Below, one piece after another: positions 51,587-62,730 of a stretch of DNA of 64,000 bases (position 1 is the first letter of the stretch; each line of letters opens with the position of its first letter). The notes under the pieces were generated by a model that ran no database searches, had not been told where the DNA came from, and saw only the letters and a list, made by a program, of their open reading frames with translations. The DNA is from Bolinopsis microptera (taxonomy: Eukaryota; Ctenophora; Tentaculata; Lobata; Bolinopsidae). Both the position numbers and the translations under genes were made by a program. The DNA lies in contig NC_087074.1 of the NCBI RefSeq assembly GCF_026151205.1, positions 20,019,240-20,083,239 of the forward strand. The letters run 5' to 3'.

Positions 51587-54300
51587 AGATGCTTGCTGAG
51601 AGCACGTATTAGCAAGCATCTGGTAGAGTGAGAGGGAAGAGTTCGGGTCTTGAGCCCTTTCGAGTACTCAGTCATTCCGAAAACGTTGCAGGTATGTCAT
51701 TTTAGAAGAGATAGGAAGATGGTGATATCCTTGACAGAACTCTCAGCCAGGACGTACACGAAGAATAGGGTGGTCTCTCCATTGAACTGTATGATGGGAC
51801 TGTTCCACATTCTATCAAACCAATAAATTTTGTATCCTTAATTTCTTGTTTTCTTTAGAATAATGGCAAGAGGTGTTAGAGAGGAAGAGATACTTTAAAG
51901 TATCTCTTAAACTGACTAGTTCAATCAGCTGATTTATAATTTCATTACATTATTATTGCTTATTTCTCCAGATGTGGAAGTTTTAAATGTTAGCCCTACA
52001 CTATGAAGGAAAAAGAAGTCATCGGAATCGAAAGATATTGAATTTAAATGAAATTCCCGCCGTTTTATCAACAGATTATTATTTCAAACGGTGAGTTGAT
52101 GAAACAAGCCACGTTATAACACCAGATGCTTGCTGAGAGCACGTATTAGCAAGCATCTGGTAGAGTGAGAGGGAAGAGTTCGGGTCTTGAGCCCTTTCGA
52201 GTACTCAGTCATTCCGAAAACGTTGCAGGTATGTCATTTTAGAAGAGATAGGAAGATGGTGATATCCTTGGCAGAACTCTCAGCCAGGACGTACTCAAAG
52301 AATAGGGTAGTCTCTCCATTGAACTGTATGATGGGACTGTTCCACATTCCGAAAACGTTGCAGGTATATCATTTTAGAAGAGATAGGAAGATGGTGATAT
52401 CCTTGGCAGAACTCTCAGCCAGGACGTACTCAAAGAATAGGGTAGTCTCTCCATTGAACTGTATGATGGGACTGTTCCACATTCTATCAAACCAATAAAT
52501 TTTGTCTCCTTAATTTCTTGTTTTCTTTAGAATAATATGGCAAGAGGTGTGAGAGAGGAAGAGATACTTTAAAGTATCTCTTAAACTGACTAGTTCAATC
52601 AGCTGATTTATAAGTTCATTACATTATTATTGCTTATTTCTCCAGATGTGGAAGTTTTAAATGTTAGCCCTACACTATGAAGGAAAAAGAAGTCATCGGA
52701 ATCGAAAGATATTGAATTTAAATGAAATTCCCGCCGTTTTATCAACAGATTATTATTTCAAACGGTGAGTTGATGAAACAAGCCACGTTATAACACCAGA
52801 TGCTTGCTGAGAGCACGTATTAGCAAGCATCTGGTAGAGTGAGAGGGAAGACTTAGGGTCTTGAGCCCTGTCGAGTAGGTCATTCCGAAAACATTGCAGG
52901 TATGTCATTTTAGAAGAGATAGGAAGATGGTGATATCCTTGACAGAACTCTCAGCCAGGACGTACACGAAGAATAGGGTGGTCTCTCCATTGAACTGTAT
53001 GATGGGACTGTTCCACATTCTATCAAACCAATAAATTTTGTATCCTTAATTTCTTGTTTTCTTTAGAATAATGGCATGAGGTGTTAGAGAGGAAGAGATA
53101 CTTTAAAGTATCTCTTAAACTGACTAGTGCAATCAGCTGATTTATAATTTCATTACATTATTATTGCTTATTTCTCCAGATGTGGAAGTTTTAAATGTTA
53201 GCCCTACACTATGAAGGAAAAAGAAGTCATCGGAATCGAAAGATATTGAATTTAAATGAAATTCCCGCCGTTTTATCAACAGATTATTATTTCAAACGGT
53301 GAGTTGATGAAACAAGCCACGTTATAACACCAGATGCTTGCTGAGAGCACGTATTAGCAAGCATCTGGTAGAGTGAGAGGGAAGAGTTCGGGTCTTGAGC
53401 CCTTTCGAGTACTCAGTCATTCCGAAAACGTTGCAGGTATGTCATTTTAGAAGAGATAGGAAGATGGTGATATCCTTGGCAGAACTCTCAGCCAGGACGT
53501 ACTCAAAGAATAGGGTAGTCTCTCCATTGAACTGTATGATGGGACTGTTCCACATTCCGAAAACGTTGCAGGTATATCATTTTAGAAGAGATAGGAAGAT
53601 GGTGATATCCTTGGCAGAACTCTCAGCCAGGACGTACTCAAAGAATAGGGTAGTCTCTCCATTGAACTGTATGATGGGACTGTTCCACATTCTATCAAAC
53701 CAATAAATTTTGTCTCCTTAATTTCTTGTTTTCTTTAGAATAATATGGCAAGAGGTGTTAGAGAGGAAGAGATACTTTAAAGTATCTCTTAAACTGACTA
53801 GTTCAATCAGCTGATTTATAAGTTCATTACATTATTATTGCTTATTTCTCCAGATGTGGAAGTTTTAAATGTTAGCCCTACACTATGAAGGAAAAAGAAG
53901 TCATCGGAATCGAAAGATATTGAATTTAAATGAAATTTCCGCCGTTTTATCAACAGATTATTATTTCAAACGGTGAGTTGATGAAACAAGCCACGTTATA
54001 ACACCAGATGCTTGCTGAGAGCACGTATTAGCAAGCATCTGGTAGAGTGAGAGGGAAGAGTTCGGGTCTTGAGCCCTTTCGAGTACTCAGTCATTCCGAA
54101 AACGTTGCAGGTATGTCATTTTAGAAGAGATAGGAAGATGGTGATATCCTTGAAAGAACTCTCAGCCAGGACGTACACGAAGAATAGGGTGGTCTCTCCA
54201 TTGAACTGTATGATGGGACTGTTCCACATTCTATCAAACCAATAAATTTTGTCTCCTTGATTTTTGTTTTCTTTAGAATAATGGCAAGAGGTGTCCGGGC
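51587..54300. repeat. Higher-order tandem array, five units
   Basis: Five copies of a unit alternate between about 535 bp and 674 bp (hairpin starts near 51587, 52125, 52797, 53333, 54007). The longer form has an internal direct duplication of about 141-149 bp (e.g. 52210-52505). Each unit has an 11-bp-stem hairpin (AGATGCTTGCT / AGCAAGCATCT), an acceptor-like TTTCTCCAG, a donor-like CGGTGAGTTGATGA, and an ATGGCAAGAGGTGT start after CTTTAGAATA. The 103-codon frames at 52187 and 53395 are repeat translations, 1208 bp apart. Confidence 0.9.
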
Positions 54301-54358
54301 AAGAGGAGGAAGAAATCCATCTAAGAAGATTTATGAGGACAACCCATTAATGAAATAA
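54281..54358 (+). CDS. Short RG-rich peptide at the end of the array
   Basis: After TTTTCTTTAG the frame MARGVRARGGRNPSKKIYED runs 25 codons to TAA. The array units carry the same ATG and first codons but stop early, so this is the only copy with the longer frame. Another NPSKKIYED-like piece appears at about 56410-56450. Unknown function; RG-rich sequence suggests RNA binding. Confidence 0.3.
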   Translation: MARGVRARGGRNPSKKIYEDNPLMK

Positions 54359-54723
54359 GTCAATATTAGGCCGGTTCATTTCACCATATTTAGTTGTTCA
54401 AATAATTAGAGATCATATATTATTAGTTCGAGATGAGATGAAAGTATTTCTGCTTTTACCTAGTCATCGCTGCAGCCCTCTTATAAGCAGCCGCAGCAGA
54501 ACGAAATAAAATATTCAATATTCATCATAGATGTTTTATACAATTGGAATTGATTTGTAAAGTAAAATATAATTTAATTCAGCTCACTATAATGACTATA
54601 AACTCAATTAAGACGACCTTGGGTACAGGAGCTCCACAACTCTGTTATATGTATTGTATCATATGCATCAGACTTTGTAATAAAATCCGCCAACGCGTAT
54701 TATATTCACACAATTGATTTCAG

Positions 54724-54846
54724 GACATTGAGCCAGATCTAGAAGATTTCTATGAACAAAAAACAGACCCTGACAACATTGTCAGGTTTATCATGTCCTA
54801 CCACTATCCAGACTATTTTCTTATGAACGAAGGCTTGAGCCAGTAA
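54724..54846 (+). CDS. Acidic terminal exon candidate
   Basis: After a TTTCAG acceptor the frame DIEPDLEDFYEQKTDPDNIV continues to RFIMSYHYPDYFLMNEGLSQ and stops, 40 codons. The strong protein-like bias suggests a real last exon of a gene whose earlier exons I cannot place. Confidence 0.4.
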   Translation, partial: DIEPDLEDFYEQKTDPDNIVRFIMSYHYPDYFLMNEGLSQ

Positions 54847-55895
54847 AATGTTTCATAGAATTTCAAATGATGGTTGTTCAAAATGCAATTTCATGGTTGA
54901 TATTAGTTACAAACGTAATGTGTAAATAAAATATGAGATTTAGTACATTATATCATAGGAATCATAAAGTTGTTAGCTCTGCTAGCTACCAGCCAAGCTC
55001 TACCACCAGAGAAACTGGGGCCAATCCCGATCCGTAATCAGCCGAGTCGGCAACCGATATTGAACTGATCGTACACAACTAGACAGGGACGATAGATTCA
55101 TTATTCAGGCGATTGTCGCCGAAATAGCTCTTGTTCGAGTTAACAAGACTGAAGACACATATTCCCCGAGTCGGCGACCAACTCACAAGGCACTCAGATC
55201 AGACTGGTTCCTCCCCCTCTAATTCTGCCCCTACACCCCGGAAGCGTAAACCCCGATTTCCTTCTAGTCAATTGCCTCAAAGACTGCAGCCAGACGCTCC
55301 TTTTACTAAAAAAATTTATCATCTTGTCGACTCCCAGTGCAAAGGCCGCATTTTGTCAGATTCCTTTTGTTTGCTCCTACTCCATCAGAGTGTATTAACC
55401 CCCGTATGGTTGACGTGGAATGTGTTCGGGAGAAGGTTCGTCGCCGCCTACGTTCCCTGAGTCGGTTGAAACGACTGCCTACTAACATCAGTAGTAACGT
55501 GAACACTGGTACTACCGTTTTCACCTACCCCAGTGTTTCTCCATTAGTTTTCTGTAATGCAAACTTAGCGACTCCTCCCCCTGGTAATGACAACGCTATT
55601 GCTTTGTGGTGAAAATTCGATATCAATGTACGGGATGTAAAAAGAAGAAAGCAATATAAACTTTACGTTTTTATTTTAATTGTAAAGTTTGTTTTTTATT
55701 TTACACCTTAATAGTGTATAATATAGTTTTATTAACCCTGTAAGAGTACAACTCATTTTAATGTCACCTAGAAATTATAGAGTATCCTTTTTTACCCATT
55801 ATAATACCTGTACCTGGTAGTGATGCTTACTTGAATATTTTGATATACGGTATATTAAGATATTAATATCAACAATTCCATTTCAGCAAATATAC

Positions 55896-56068
55896 ATGGC
55901 TGAAGAACACAGCATCATCCCTGTACCACCACCACCTGCACCACCAAGCAACAAGGAACAATTGAAATGTTCTCACAGCCTTGTTAATCGCACTCTGTAC
56001 CAGGAGAAGATTACAAACCGGCAAGAGCAAATAATTAGTCGAGTTAGTTTCAGGAAAGCACCTTGAGT
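55896..56068 (+). CDS. Truncated copy of the 57536 gene start
   Basis: Same first exon as the gene at 57536 (MAEEHSIIPVPPPPAPPSNK, then LYQEKITNRQEQII), but the duplicate ends near 56035 and the frame soon stops. Confidence 0.45.
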
Positions 56069-56424
56069 GTCATGGTCAGAGTACCAATATCAATGTATCC
56101 AGTCAGATTCTATCTGAAACTTCAATAGAAACTATCAATGATGCTCAAATCAAGCTGCCCCAAACTTTTAAAAGACTTCTTGAAAAATTGCCTGCAATAA
56201 ACCGTATGGATTATCAGCGATTAAAATATAGCTTTCAAGTTAGATGTTTAGCCAAAATATATAACGACGGTGAGCTGATAATATTCGATAGAGTTGTCGG
56301 GTCAATGGTCAGTATGAGAAAACAGTATTCTACACCTGCCCAATTGAGTGAAAGTGCAATTTACTATGAGGCACTGTATGTGAATGTTATGTTAAAATAC
56401 CTGCAGATCCAGAAATCCATCTAA
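56054..56424 (+). CDS. Candidate exon, unknown
   Basis: After TAGTTTCAG an open frame of 123 codons reads KHLECHGQSTNINVSSQIL, FKRLLEKLPAINRMDYQRL, VRCLAKIYNDGELIIFDRV and YEALYVNVMLKYLQIQKSI. It is well-formed and lies between the two duplication copies. No known domain; mixed alpha/beta character. It might be the second exon downstream of the frame starting at 55896. Confidence 0.45.
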
Positions 56425-57535
56425 GAAGATTTATGAGGATTTATCTAAGAAGATTTATGAGGCTACAAGTACTCCTCTATTTACAAGTGCTATGTCTCAA
56501 CAAACCGGACCTGGTGCCTTCTATTCGAGTTAACAATACTGAAGACACATATTCCCCGAGTCGGCGACTAACTCACAAGTAACTCAGACTGGTTCCTCCC
56601 ACTCTAATTCTGCCCCTACACCCCGGAAGCGTAAACCCCGATTTCCTTCTAGTCAATTGACTCAAAGACTGCAGCCAGACGCTCCTTTTACTAAAAAAAT
56701 TTATCATCTTGTCGACTCCCAGTGCAAAGGCCGCATTTTGTCAGATTCCTTTTGTTTGCTCCTACTCCATCAGAGTGTATTAACCCCCGTATGGTTGACG
56801 TGGAATGTGTTCGGGAGAGGGTTCGTCGCCGCCTACGTTCCTTGAGTCGGTTGAAACGACTGCCTACTAACATCAGTAGTAACACTGGTACTACCGTTTC
56901 CACCTACCCCAGTGTTTCTCCATTAGTTTTCCGTAATGGAAACTTAGCGACTCCTCCCCCTGGTAATGACAACGCTATTGCTTTGAGGTGAAAATTCGAT
57001 ATCAATGTACGGGATGTAACAAGAAGAAAGCAATATAAACTTTACGTTTTTATTTTAATTGTAAAGTTTGTTTTTTATTTTATACCTTAATAGTGTATTT
57101 ATTATTTACCCAGAATACATTAATAGTGTATAATATAGTTTTATTAACCCTGTAAGAGTACAACTCATTTTAATGTCACCTAGAAATTATAGAGTATCCT
57201 TTTTTACCCATTATAATACCTGTACCTGGTAGTGATGCTTACATGGAGAATGGATCGCGTAATTTAGATTTTATTTGATTTTTGAACAAAATCTTTATTT
57301 AATTAGATTTCACATCTTTTTTTGACCAGTGGCTTACAAGCTTCTGGGTCCTGTTTCGAGGTTTTTGAGTGGATTTTTAGGGCCCTGGCATTTGCCGACA
57401 AAGCGGTTTTTATATTTCCGTTTTATAATCCTGTTGATTTGTATATACCGTTTTGAAAATTTTTCAAATCTAAAAATCTAATCTATACGGTATATTAAGA
57501 TATTAACATCAACACTTCCATTTCAGCAAATATAC

Positions 57536-58422
57536 ATGGCTGAAGAACACAGCATCATCCCTGTACCACCACCACCTGCACCACCAAGCAACAAGGAACG
57601 ATTGAAATGTTCTCACAGCCTTGTTCGTCGCACTATGTACCAGGAAAAGATTACAAACCGGCAAGAGCAAATAATTGCAGCTGTGGACTTCTGCAGGAGT
57701 AACAACTGCAGGGGTTGGAAGGCACTTGAAACCGCCCCTGGACCCTCACAGAAAAAAAAGAGAGCCTCTAGACCCCCTACCTCCGCAAGCAAAGGGAAGA
57801 CACTATTGAGGTGTGTTCATATTTCCCGGACGAAGAAGACCGGTTTGTGGTAAGTCTTAGCGGATATTATATTTTTAATACATGATTCACAAATGACTTT
57901 ATTTATAATAATAATTAATCCTTAAATAAATATAAGATACTTTAATGAATAAACAAATCTTCATCTTAGTCAGAAAAATGTTATCTATGTTGTATCCAAC
58001 TGAGAGAAAAGAACATGTTTTCTCATGAGTAAAAAAATTTCAGAACGGGGACATGATCGAGGGTATTGCTGCCACAACAAACGGCTACGTAACTCTAAAA
58101 GTTTACGAAAAGCAACCTGCCCATGTCACTAGTGCCCCGGCTATAAAGAAAAAACGAGCACCCCGAGTACCCGCAGCAACCACTAGCAAGGGAAAGTCCC
58201 TTGTGAGTAACTAATTGTTTTCTTTCTAAACTAGTTTTTATCATGACTTTCATTGTAACAATGCGCATATTTATATACACAAGTAATACTATTATATTGA
58301 CTTTTATTCAGAATGAGTCGAAGTTATTATAATTCAACTATGGTATACCTATTTCAAATAATAATCTTAAACACAGTTATATATTTCAGGACATGTCGTT
58401 TCTCGACAACATCGATTTCTGA
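57536..58422 (+). CDS. Three-exon Lys-rich nuclear-type protein, unknown
   Basis: Exons 57536-57849 (donor GTAAGT), 58044-58202 (acceptor TTTCAG, donor GTGAGT) and 58390-58422 (acceptor TTTCAG). The start reads MAEEHSIIPVPPPPAPPSNK, then RQEQIIAAVDFCRSNNCRGW, which could be a helix-turn-helix. A basic motif (QKKKRASRPPTSASKGK) recurs in exon 2 as IKKKRAPRVPAATTSKGK. The end of exon 1 reads best in a second frame (SYFPDEEDRFV), which joins exon 2 (NGDMIEGIAATTNGYVTLKV) in phase 0; exon 3 ends DMSFLDNIDF. A small unrecognised intron or a frameshift must therefore lie at about 57770-57820. Basic motifs look like nuclear localisation or AT-hook-like signals; function unknown. Confidence 0.5.
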
Positions 58423-59410
58423 ATCGTGAAAAATCCAAATAACACTGTATCCTGCTGAAGTGTATAGTGTAAAAAATCATTTCTACATTCATTTAAATTT
58501 AAAAAGAAAGAAAGCAGTAAACCTTTTCGACCACCAGCGTACTAAAGGAAATGCTGCTTATCGATCAATACTGAGTGTGACAGCCCTCTAGAGTCTAGGG
58601 GTTGTACACTCTACAGTACTTGGGATGATAGGACACTTACATTTGCACTTCTTTGAGTGCATATAATATAACCATTTAAATTGCTCACAAAAGTTGTTTA
58701 GGCATCATATATTGTATTTAAATCTTGTGTTATCTATTCTTATTCTTCAATATTTTTTATTTTTCAATATTTTACAAGTAACAAGTGTAAGAGATTGCAC
58801 CATGAAATAATGATGTCAGAACTCCAACCACTTTGGCTAATCAAACTGAAAAGAAGTGGCTCACCTCTACTGGAGAGGAATATGTCTGGTTTTCTTCAAA
58901 ACCCAAAATGGCAAGTAAACTTCCAGTACCAGTACCAAAGAGCCCTTTGATACCTAATATTTCCAATATATAAGTTATAAATTACAATATTGTTAAGAAT
59001 GAGAGTTTTCCTCCTCATACATTTTCTAAATTTCTTTATCAGGTTGTTACGGTAGTGTTCTATAAAGTTTAGGTTGCTGAATACCTATCCTACTGCGGTC
59101 AGAACAGCAAACTGTTGGTAAAAGATGAATGGAAACAATTAAGGACCGAGAAGTCTGACATGTTCTAGTATTGGTCCTGGACCTTTGTACGTTGTACGCA
59201 CTTCAGGTTTTGGCTACCCTCCGGAACATAAAGAGATTGATATATTAACTATTATAGTAACATTAATTACAATTAATTACAATTAAATCCTCGATGCTCA
59301 CTTTTTAGTTTGTTTCTTTATTCCTAAACATTCCTCTACTATTTGTTGTAGCCAACCTACGAGCCAAGTTAAAAGAATGGACATCCAGTTGTCAATACTA
59401 CATTATATAG
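58423..59410. other. Gene-free interval
   Basis: AT-rich flank with no supported frame. Confidence 0.4.
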
Positions 59411-60012
59411 GTTTCAGAAGGGGTCGGATAGGGTTAGTATGGATGGTCCACTAGCGAGGAGGACAGCAGAAGACAGGGTGAGGAGCGTGGTCGTAGTACC
59501 ACGCTCCCAGGAAAGAACGGTAAAAATGGCGTCACCACCCCCGCTACCACCCCCAAGATCCAGATCCAGAACGCCGTCACCTCCCCCGCCCAGGTACTTT
59601 TCGAAGGAGGACACAAGGAGGGTAGAGAGGGGTGACTGGGGGCTCCAGGGTGCCGAAAGGAGGATCGGACCCTGGATGCGTTGGGATGTAGCTGAAAGAG
59701 ATAGGACAACCCTGGCGTTGGAGGATAGATGGAAGGGCTTCACGGATGAAGAGGATGGAGGAGGCCAGGACCACGGAGGATGCTGTGGACATCTGGGGGG
59801 TAGTAGAAAAGGAAGCAGAGGACATTAAGGATGTGTTCATGGATTTGGAGGAGCTTAGGGATGCTGGCAAGCTGGAGACTAGCAGGAAGGCTGGGAGTTT
59901 TCAAACGCTAAAGGGGGGTTTCAAGTACCTGATTAAAGGGATGCTGGAGGATGTGATGCGGGGTGTTAGGGTTCAGAAGGGGTAGGATAGGGTTAGTATG
60001 GATGGTCCACTA
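59411..60012 (+). repeat. Direct repeats flanking a GC-rich ORF pair
   Basis: About 40 bp (TTTCAGAAGGGGTCGGATAG...) at 59411-59450 recur with small changes at about 59969-60011. The enclosed 520 bp is GC-rich. The arrangement looks like one unit and the start of the next in a tandem array, or an element with short direct terminal repeats. Confidence 0.6.
59439..59985 (+). CDS. Unrecognised ORF pair, Pro/Arg-rich then helical
   Basis: The first frame (59439-59828) has a Pro/Ser/Arg-rich segment PPPLPPPRSRSRTPSPPPP and WMRWDVAERDRTTLALEDRW. A second frame (59746-59985) continues with an acidic helical part, EARTTEDAVDIWGVVEKEAE and LKGGFKYLIKGML. The natural protein probably passes from one frame to the other within the overlap. 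No family recognised. Confidence 0.35.
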
Positions 60013-61360
60013 GGATGGTTGGGACTTGTAAGGAGGCTGGTGGACTTAAGAAAGAGGCGGGAGTGCTTAAGTGCTTCTTGTTTCAGACAGAGTGCCATCT
60101 ACATTCTACTGCAGACAACAGAAAAGAATTTCTATAATTTGACCAGCATTGAAAATTCGGAATGATGAGATACAGATTAACCTTGTAGAGATTAAGAGTA
60201 ATATGATAATATCGATAGTTTAAAGTTGAGATACCCCCGCCCCCCCCCCCCCCCCCCCTCCGGAGGTACCCCCGCCCCTCTTGACCACCCTATAGGCCCA
60301 GTTTTATAACTACTAAAAACTTTTACCGAGATGAATAGGTGTGTTTAATTTGTTCACAGAGCTAAATTATAGAGACAGACTTCATTAAACAATTACTTAA
60401 TAAGTTAATAAGAAATAATCAAGTATCAAGGCAAACCCTTAGATAACATCTGTATTGATCAAAGCAGATCTTAACTCTAAATTACAACCAGTCTCCTGAC
60501 AGAAAATCAAATTAGTTTAAAATTAAGAAAGTATAAAGAAGAGCCTCGCTATTACTTTTGTTGGTCAACTTTCATTAAACTAATGTCTGCATAATTCATT
60601 TCTGACATTAGAATATGCTCGGTGAAATACGTGTTGACAATAATTTCTACAAGTAAGGAGAAAGATGGTACGTGCGCGCGCATAAGATGTGTAAAGGGAG
60701 GAACTTTTTACAGTGCATTGGACATTATCAGCTAGTTCGACTGGTTAGTTTTGTGTTCATGGCCCAATTCAAAGCTGCAGGCGAAATAAAAGTTCAAAGG
60801 TGTAAGTAAGGGGAACATTTTGCGCTTAAGAAATAATGTATACGGTAAAGTATACATGGTATACTAGAAACCTTGGTATATATTCAGTACACGGAGATTC
60901 TAAGCAGTTGAAATTGCTCAACCAATGCTTATTGTCCCCCAGTAACATTTACACGATGTAGCTCAGTGCAATAAGAGTTATGCAGTTCTCAGAACCTCAC
61001 GGCTCAATCAGGAATGAGGACATTCATGTATCCAGACGACCAGTTTATCGGAGTAAGGAACTTCTTGAAGAAAGTTATAATAGGCTACACAGAGATGAGC
61101 GATGACGAGGAATGAAGAGACATCAGCTGAGCTTGACTATCATTTCAAGTAGATCCCATTCCATAAGACCAATGAATGGCTAATCATTTTAGCATTATGA
61201 ATATGACTATTGCTACAAACAGAAAAAAACTATTTTCTCCTCAACGTTATTGGTTTAAGACATTGGATCATTCAGGAACATTGAGTAGATAAATAATCTG
61301 TCAGATCTAAAAACGATTATTAGAGAATGCTGTCAAATAGTATTCCCAGACGTTGTTAAT
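60013..61360. other. Gene-poor interval with poly-C tract
   Basis: A 19-base C run at 60240-60258 is followed by TCCGGAGGTACCCCCGCCCC. Short overlapping frames near 60980-61120 (e.g. MYPDDQFIGVRNFLKKVII) are not decidable. No gene is supported. Confidence 0.4.
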
Positions 61361-61363
61361 TTT

Positions 61364-61541
61364 AGGCTTGGAGAAAGTGGATTTATAAGAGTGACAACAA
61401 CGTTCACCCTAATCAGCGAGAAGCAGATCTCGACCTACTTCGAGATATCCTGTATGCCAAAGATTGGTTAGAAATACAAAGAAAGGTCGATGAGCTGAAG
61501 AATAAAGCATCACCACAAGTAAAGTGTCAACCTACGATCTA
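61364..61541 (+). CDS. Exon candidate, helical, unknown
   Basis: After GTTAATTTTAG the frame reads AWRKWIYKSDNNVHPNQREA, DLDLLRDILYAKDWLEIQRK and VDELKNKASPQVKCQPTI, then stops. The second half is a likely coiled coil. Confidence 0.35.
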
Positions 61542-61699
61542 AAGTTGCGATATAAACCAGACAATATTGAAGATTTAGATTTAAATATTGAGCCCTTTGG
61601 CTAGAGAATACTTTCTTGAATATTTTCGATAGTTTTTAATATTGGTAATGTTAATGAATTGTAATTGATTGATATGTAATATTTAGGCCCGTGGCCAGT

Positions 61700-61925
61700 T
61701 TTCAACCTACGATCTATCTGTGTAGAATGGGAGTAGGAGTATAGAAATCTTCCTTTTTCCTTGTTGTTAACTACGTTAACAAGCATGTGGAGTCTATTAA
61801 TTTTAGGAAGATATTTAAATATCGTCTATTACTTGTTAAAGACCTTGCGTGGTTCTATCTGTGTAGAATGGGAGTAGGAGTGAAGAAGACTAAATCTTCC
61901 TTTTTCCTTGTTGTTAACTACGTTA
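61700..61925. repeat. Direct duplication upstream of the Penelope-like fragment
   Basis: CTATCTGTGTAGAATGGGAG and the following CTTCCTTTTTCCTTGTTG phrase occur at about 61713-61780 and again at 61857-61925, roughly 143 bp apart. Confidence 0.7.
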
Positions 61926-62725
61926 ACTATTTCAAATCATTATCCTAGAACTATAAGATCGAGAGTATTAAATTATAAAGAGGCTTATGATGATTGTTCT
62001 GACCCTAACACGATGTCATGTGATTGTTCGTCTAGTACCTTTAGGGATAATCACTTTAAACATGTTATTACAGGAGACCTCAGTTTAATTAAAGATGATA
62101 AGTTACGAACTGTTTTATCTAAAGGACTTAATTATCGTGATCAAGCACCCCCTTCGACTGATCTAGCTTTTAAAGCTGCTAAAAAAGCGATTAATGATTA
62201 TTGTAGTAAAATGTCGGAGCGATATAAAAAACCTATAGAAATGTTTGCTGAATGGAAAGCACTTATATTAGAACAAGTAAAGAGACAGTTAGAGAATTGT
62301 AAACCTTTTCCTTATAATACTACTCTTTCTGATGAGAACGTGAAACACGAACTTGATATTTTGCATGATGGATATGTGTTAGTACCTACTGATAACGCTG
62401 CTAATAATATTACTATTGTATGTAAGAAGTTTTACATTTCGAAGATTCATGAAGAATAAGCTTCAGATAATTTCGAGATGATTGACAGGTCAGTTGAGGA
62501 CACTGTCCAAGAACATGAAAAGTTTATGTTAAAATATGGGATTAAATTATTACCTGAAAATCGTAAATTACCTATTTATATATTACCCCTAAACAGCATA
62601 AATCGCCAGTGGGTTTTAGATTTATTACTTCAGGTGCTGCATGTAGCTTACAGCAACTTTCTAAATATATGGGAATTTAGCTTAAATCTTTATTACATTC
62701 AGCTAAAGATAGGTCACTTTATGAT
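61908..62725 (+). mobile_element. Penelope-like retroelement fragment
   Basis: Phrases such as HVITGDLSLIKDDKLRTVL, KGLNYRDQAPPS and DGYVLVPTDNAANNITIVC resemble the N-terminal part of Penelope-like reverse transcriptases. Fragmentary remains of the next conserved block follow. The copy is partial and broken. A short second piece of the same sequence lies at 63495-63633. Confidence 0.55.
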
Positions 62726-62730
62726 AATAA

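Larger units (their letters stand above)
55128..57690. repeat. Segmental tandem duplication
   Basis: Copy 1 (55128-56035) and copy 2 (56523-57690) are highly similar. Copy 2 has an extra roughly 240-bp insert at about 57243-57485 and a 46-bp addition near 57098. Both contain an overlapping pair of frames: one with PRKRKPRFPSSQL and LVDSQCKGRI, one with PTPSECINPRMVDVECVRE and RRRLRSLSRLKRLPTNISS. An in-frame 6-nt difference (SNVNTG against SNTG) favours the second as coding. Confidence 0.8.

Noticed and set aside
52187-53706. 103-codon frames at 52187 and 53395
   Set aside because: They are identical translations of the tandem repeat, including its internal duplication, and lack independent coding evidence.
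51587-54300. CRISPR-like array of repeats
   Set aside because: Units are over 500 bp, with no short repeat/spacer pattern, and the setting is eukaryotic.
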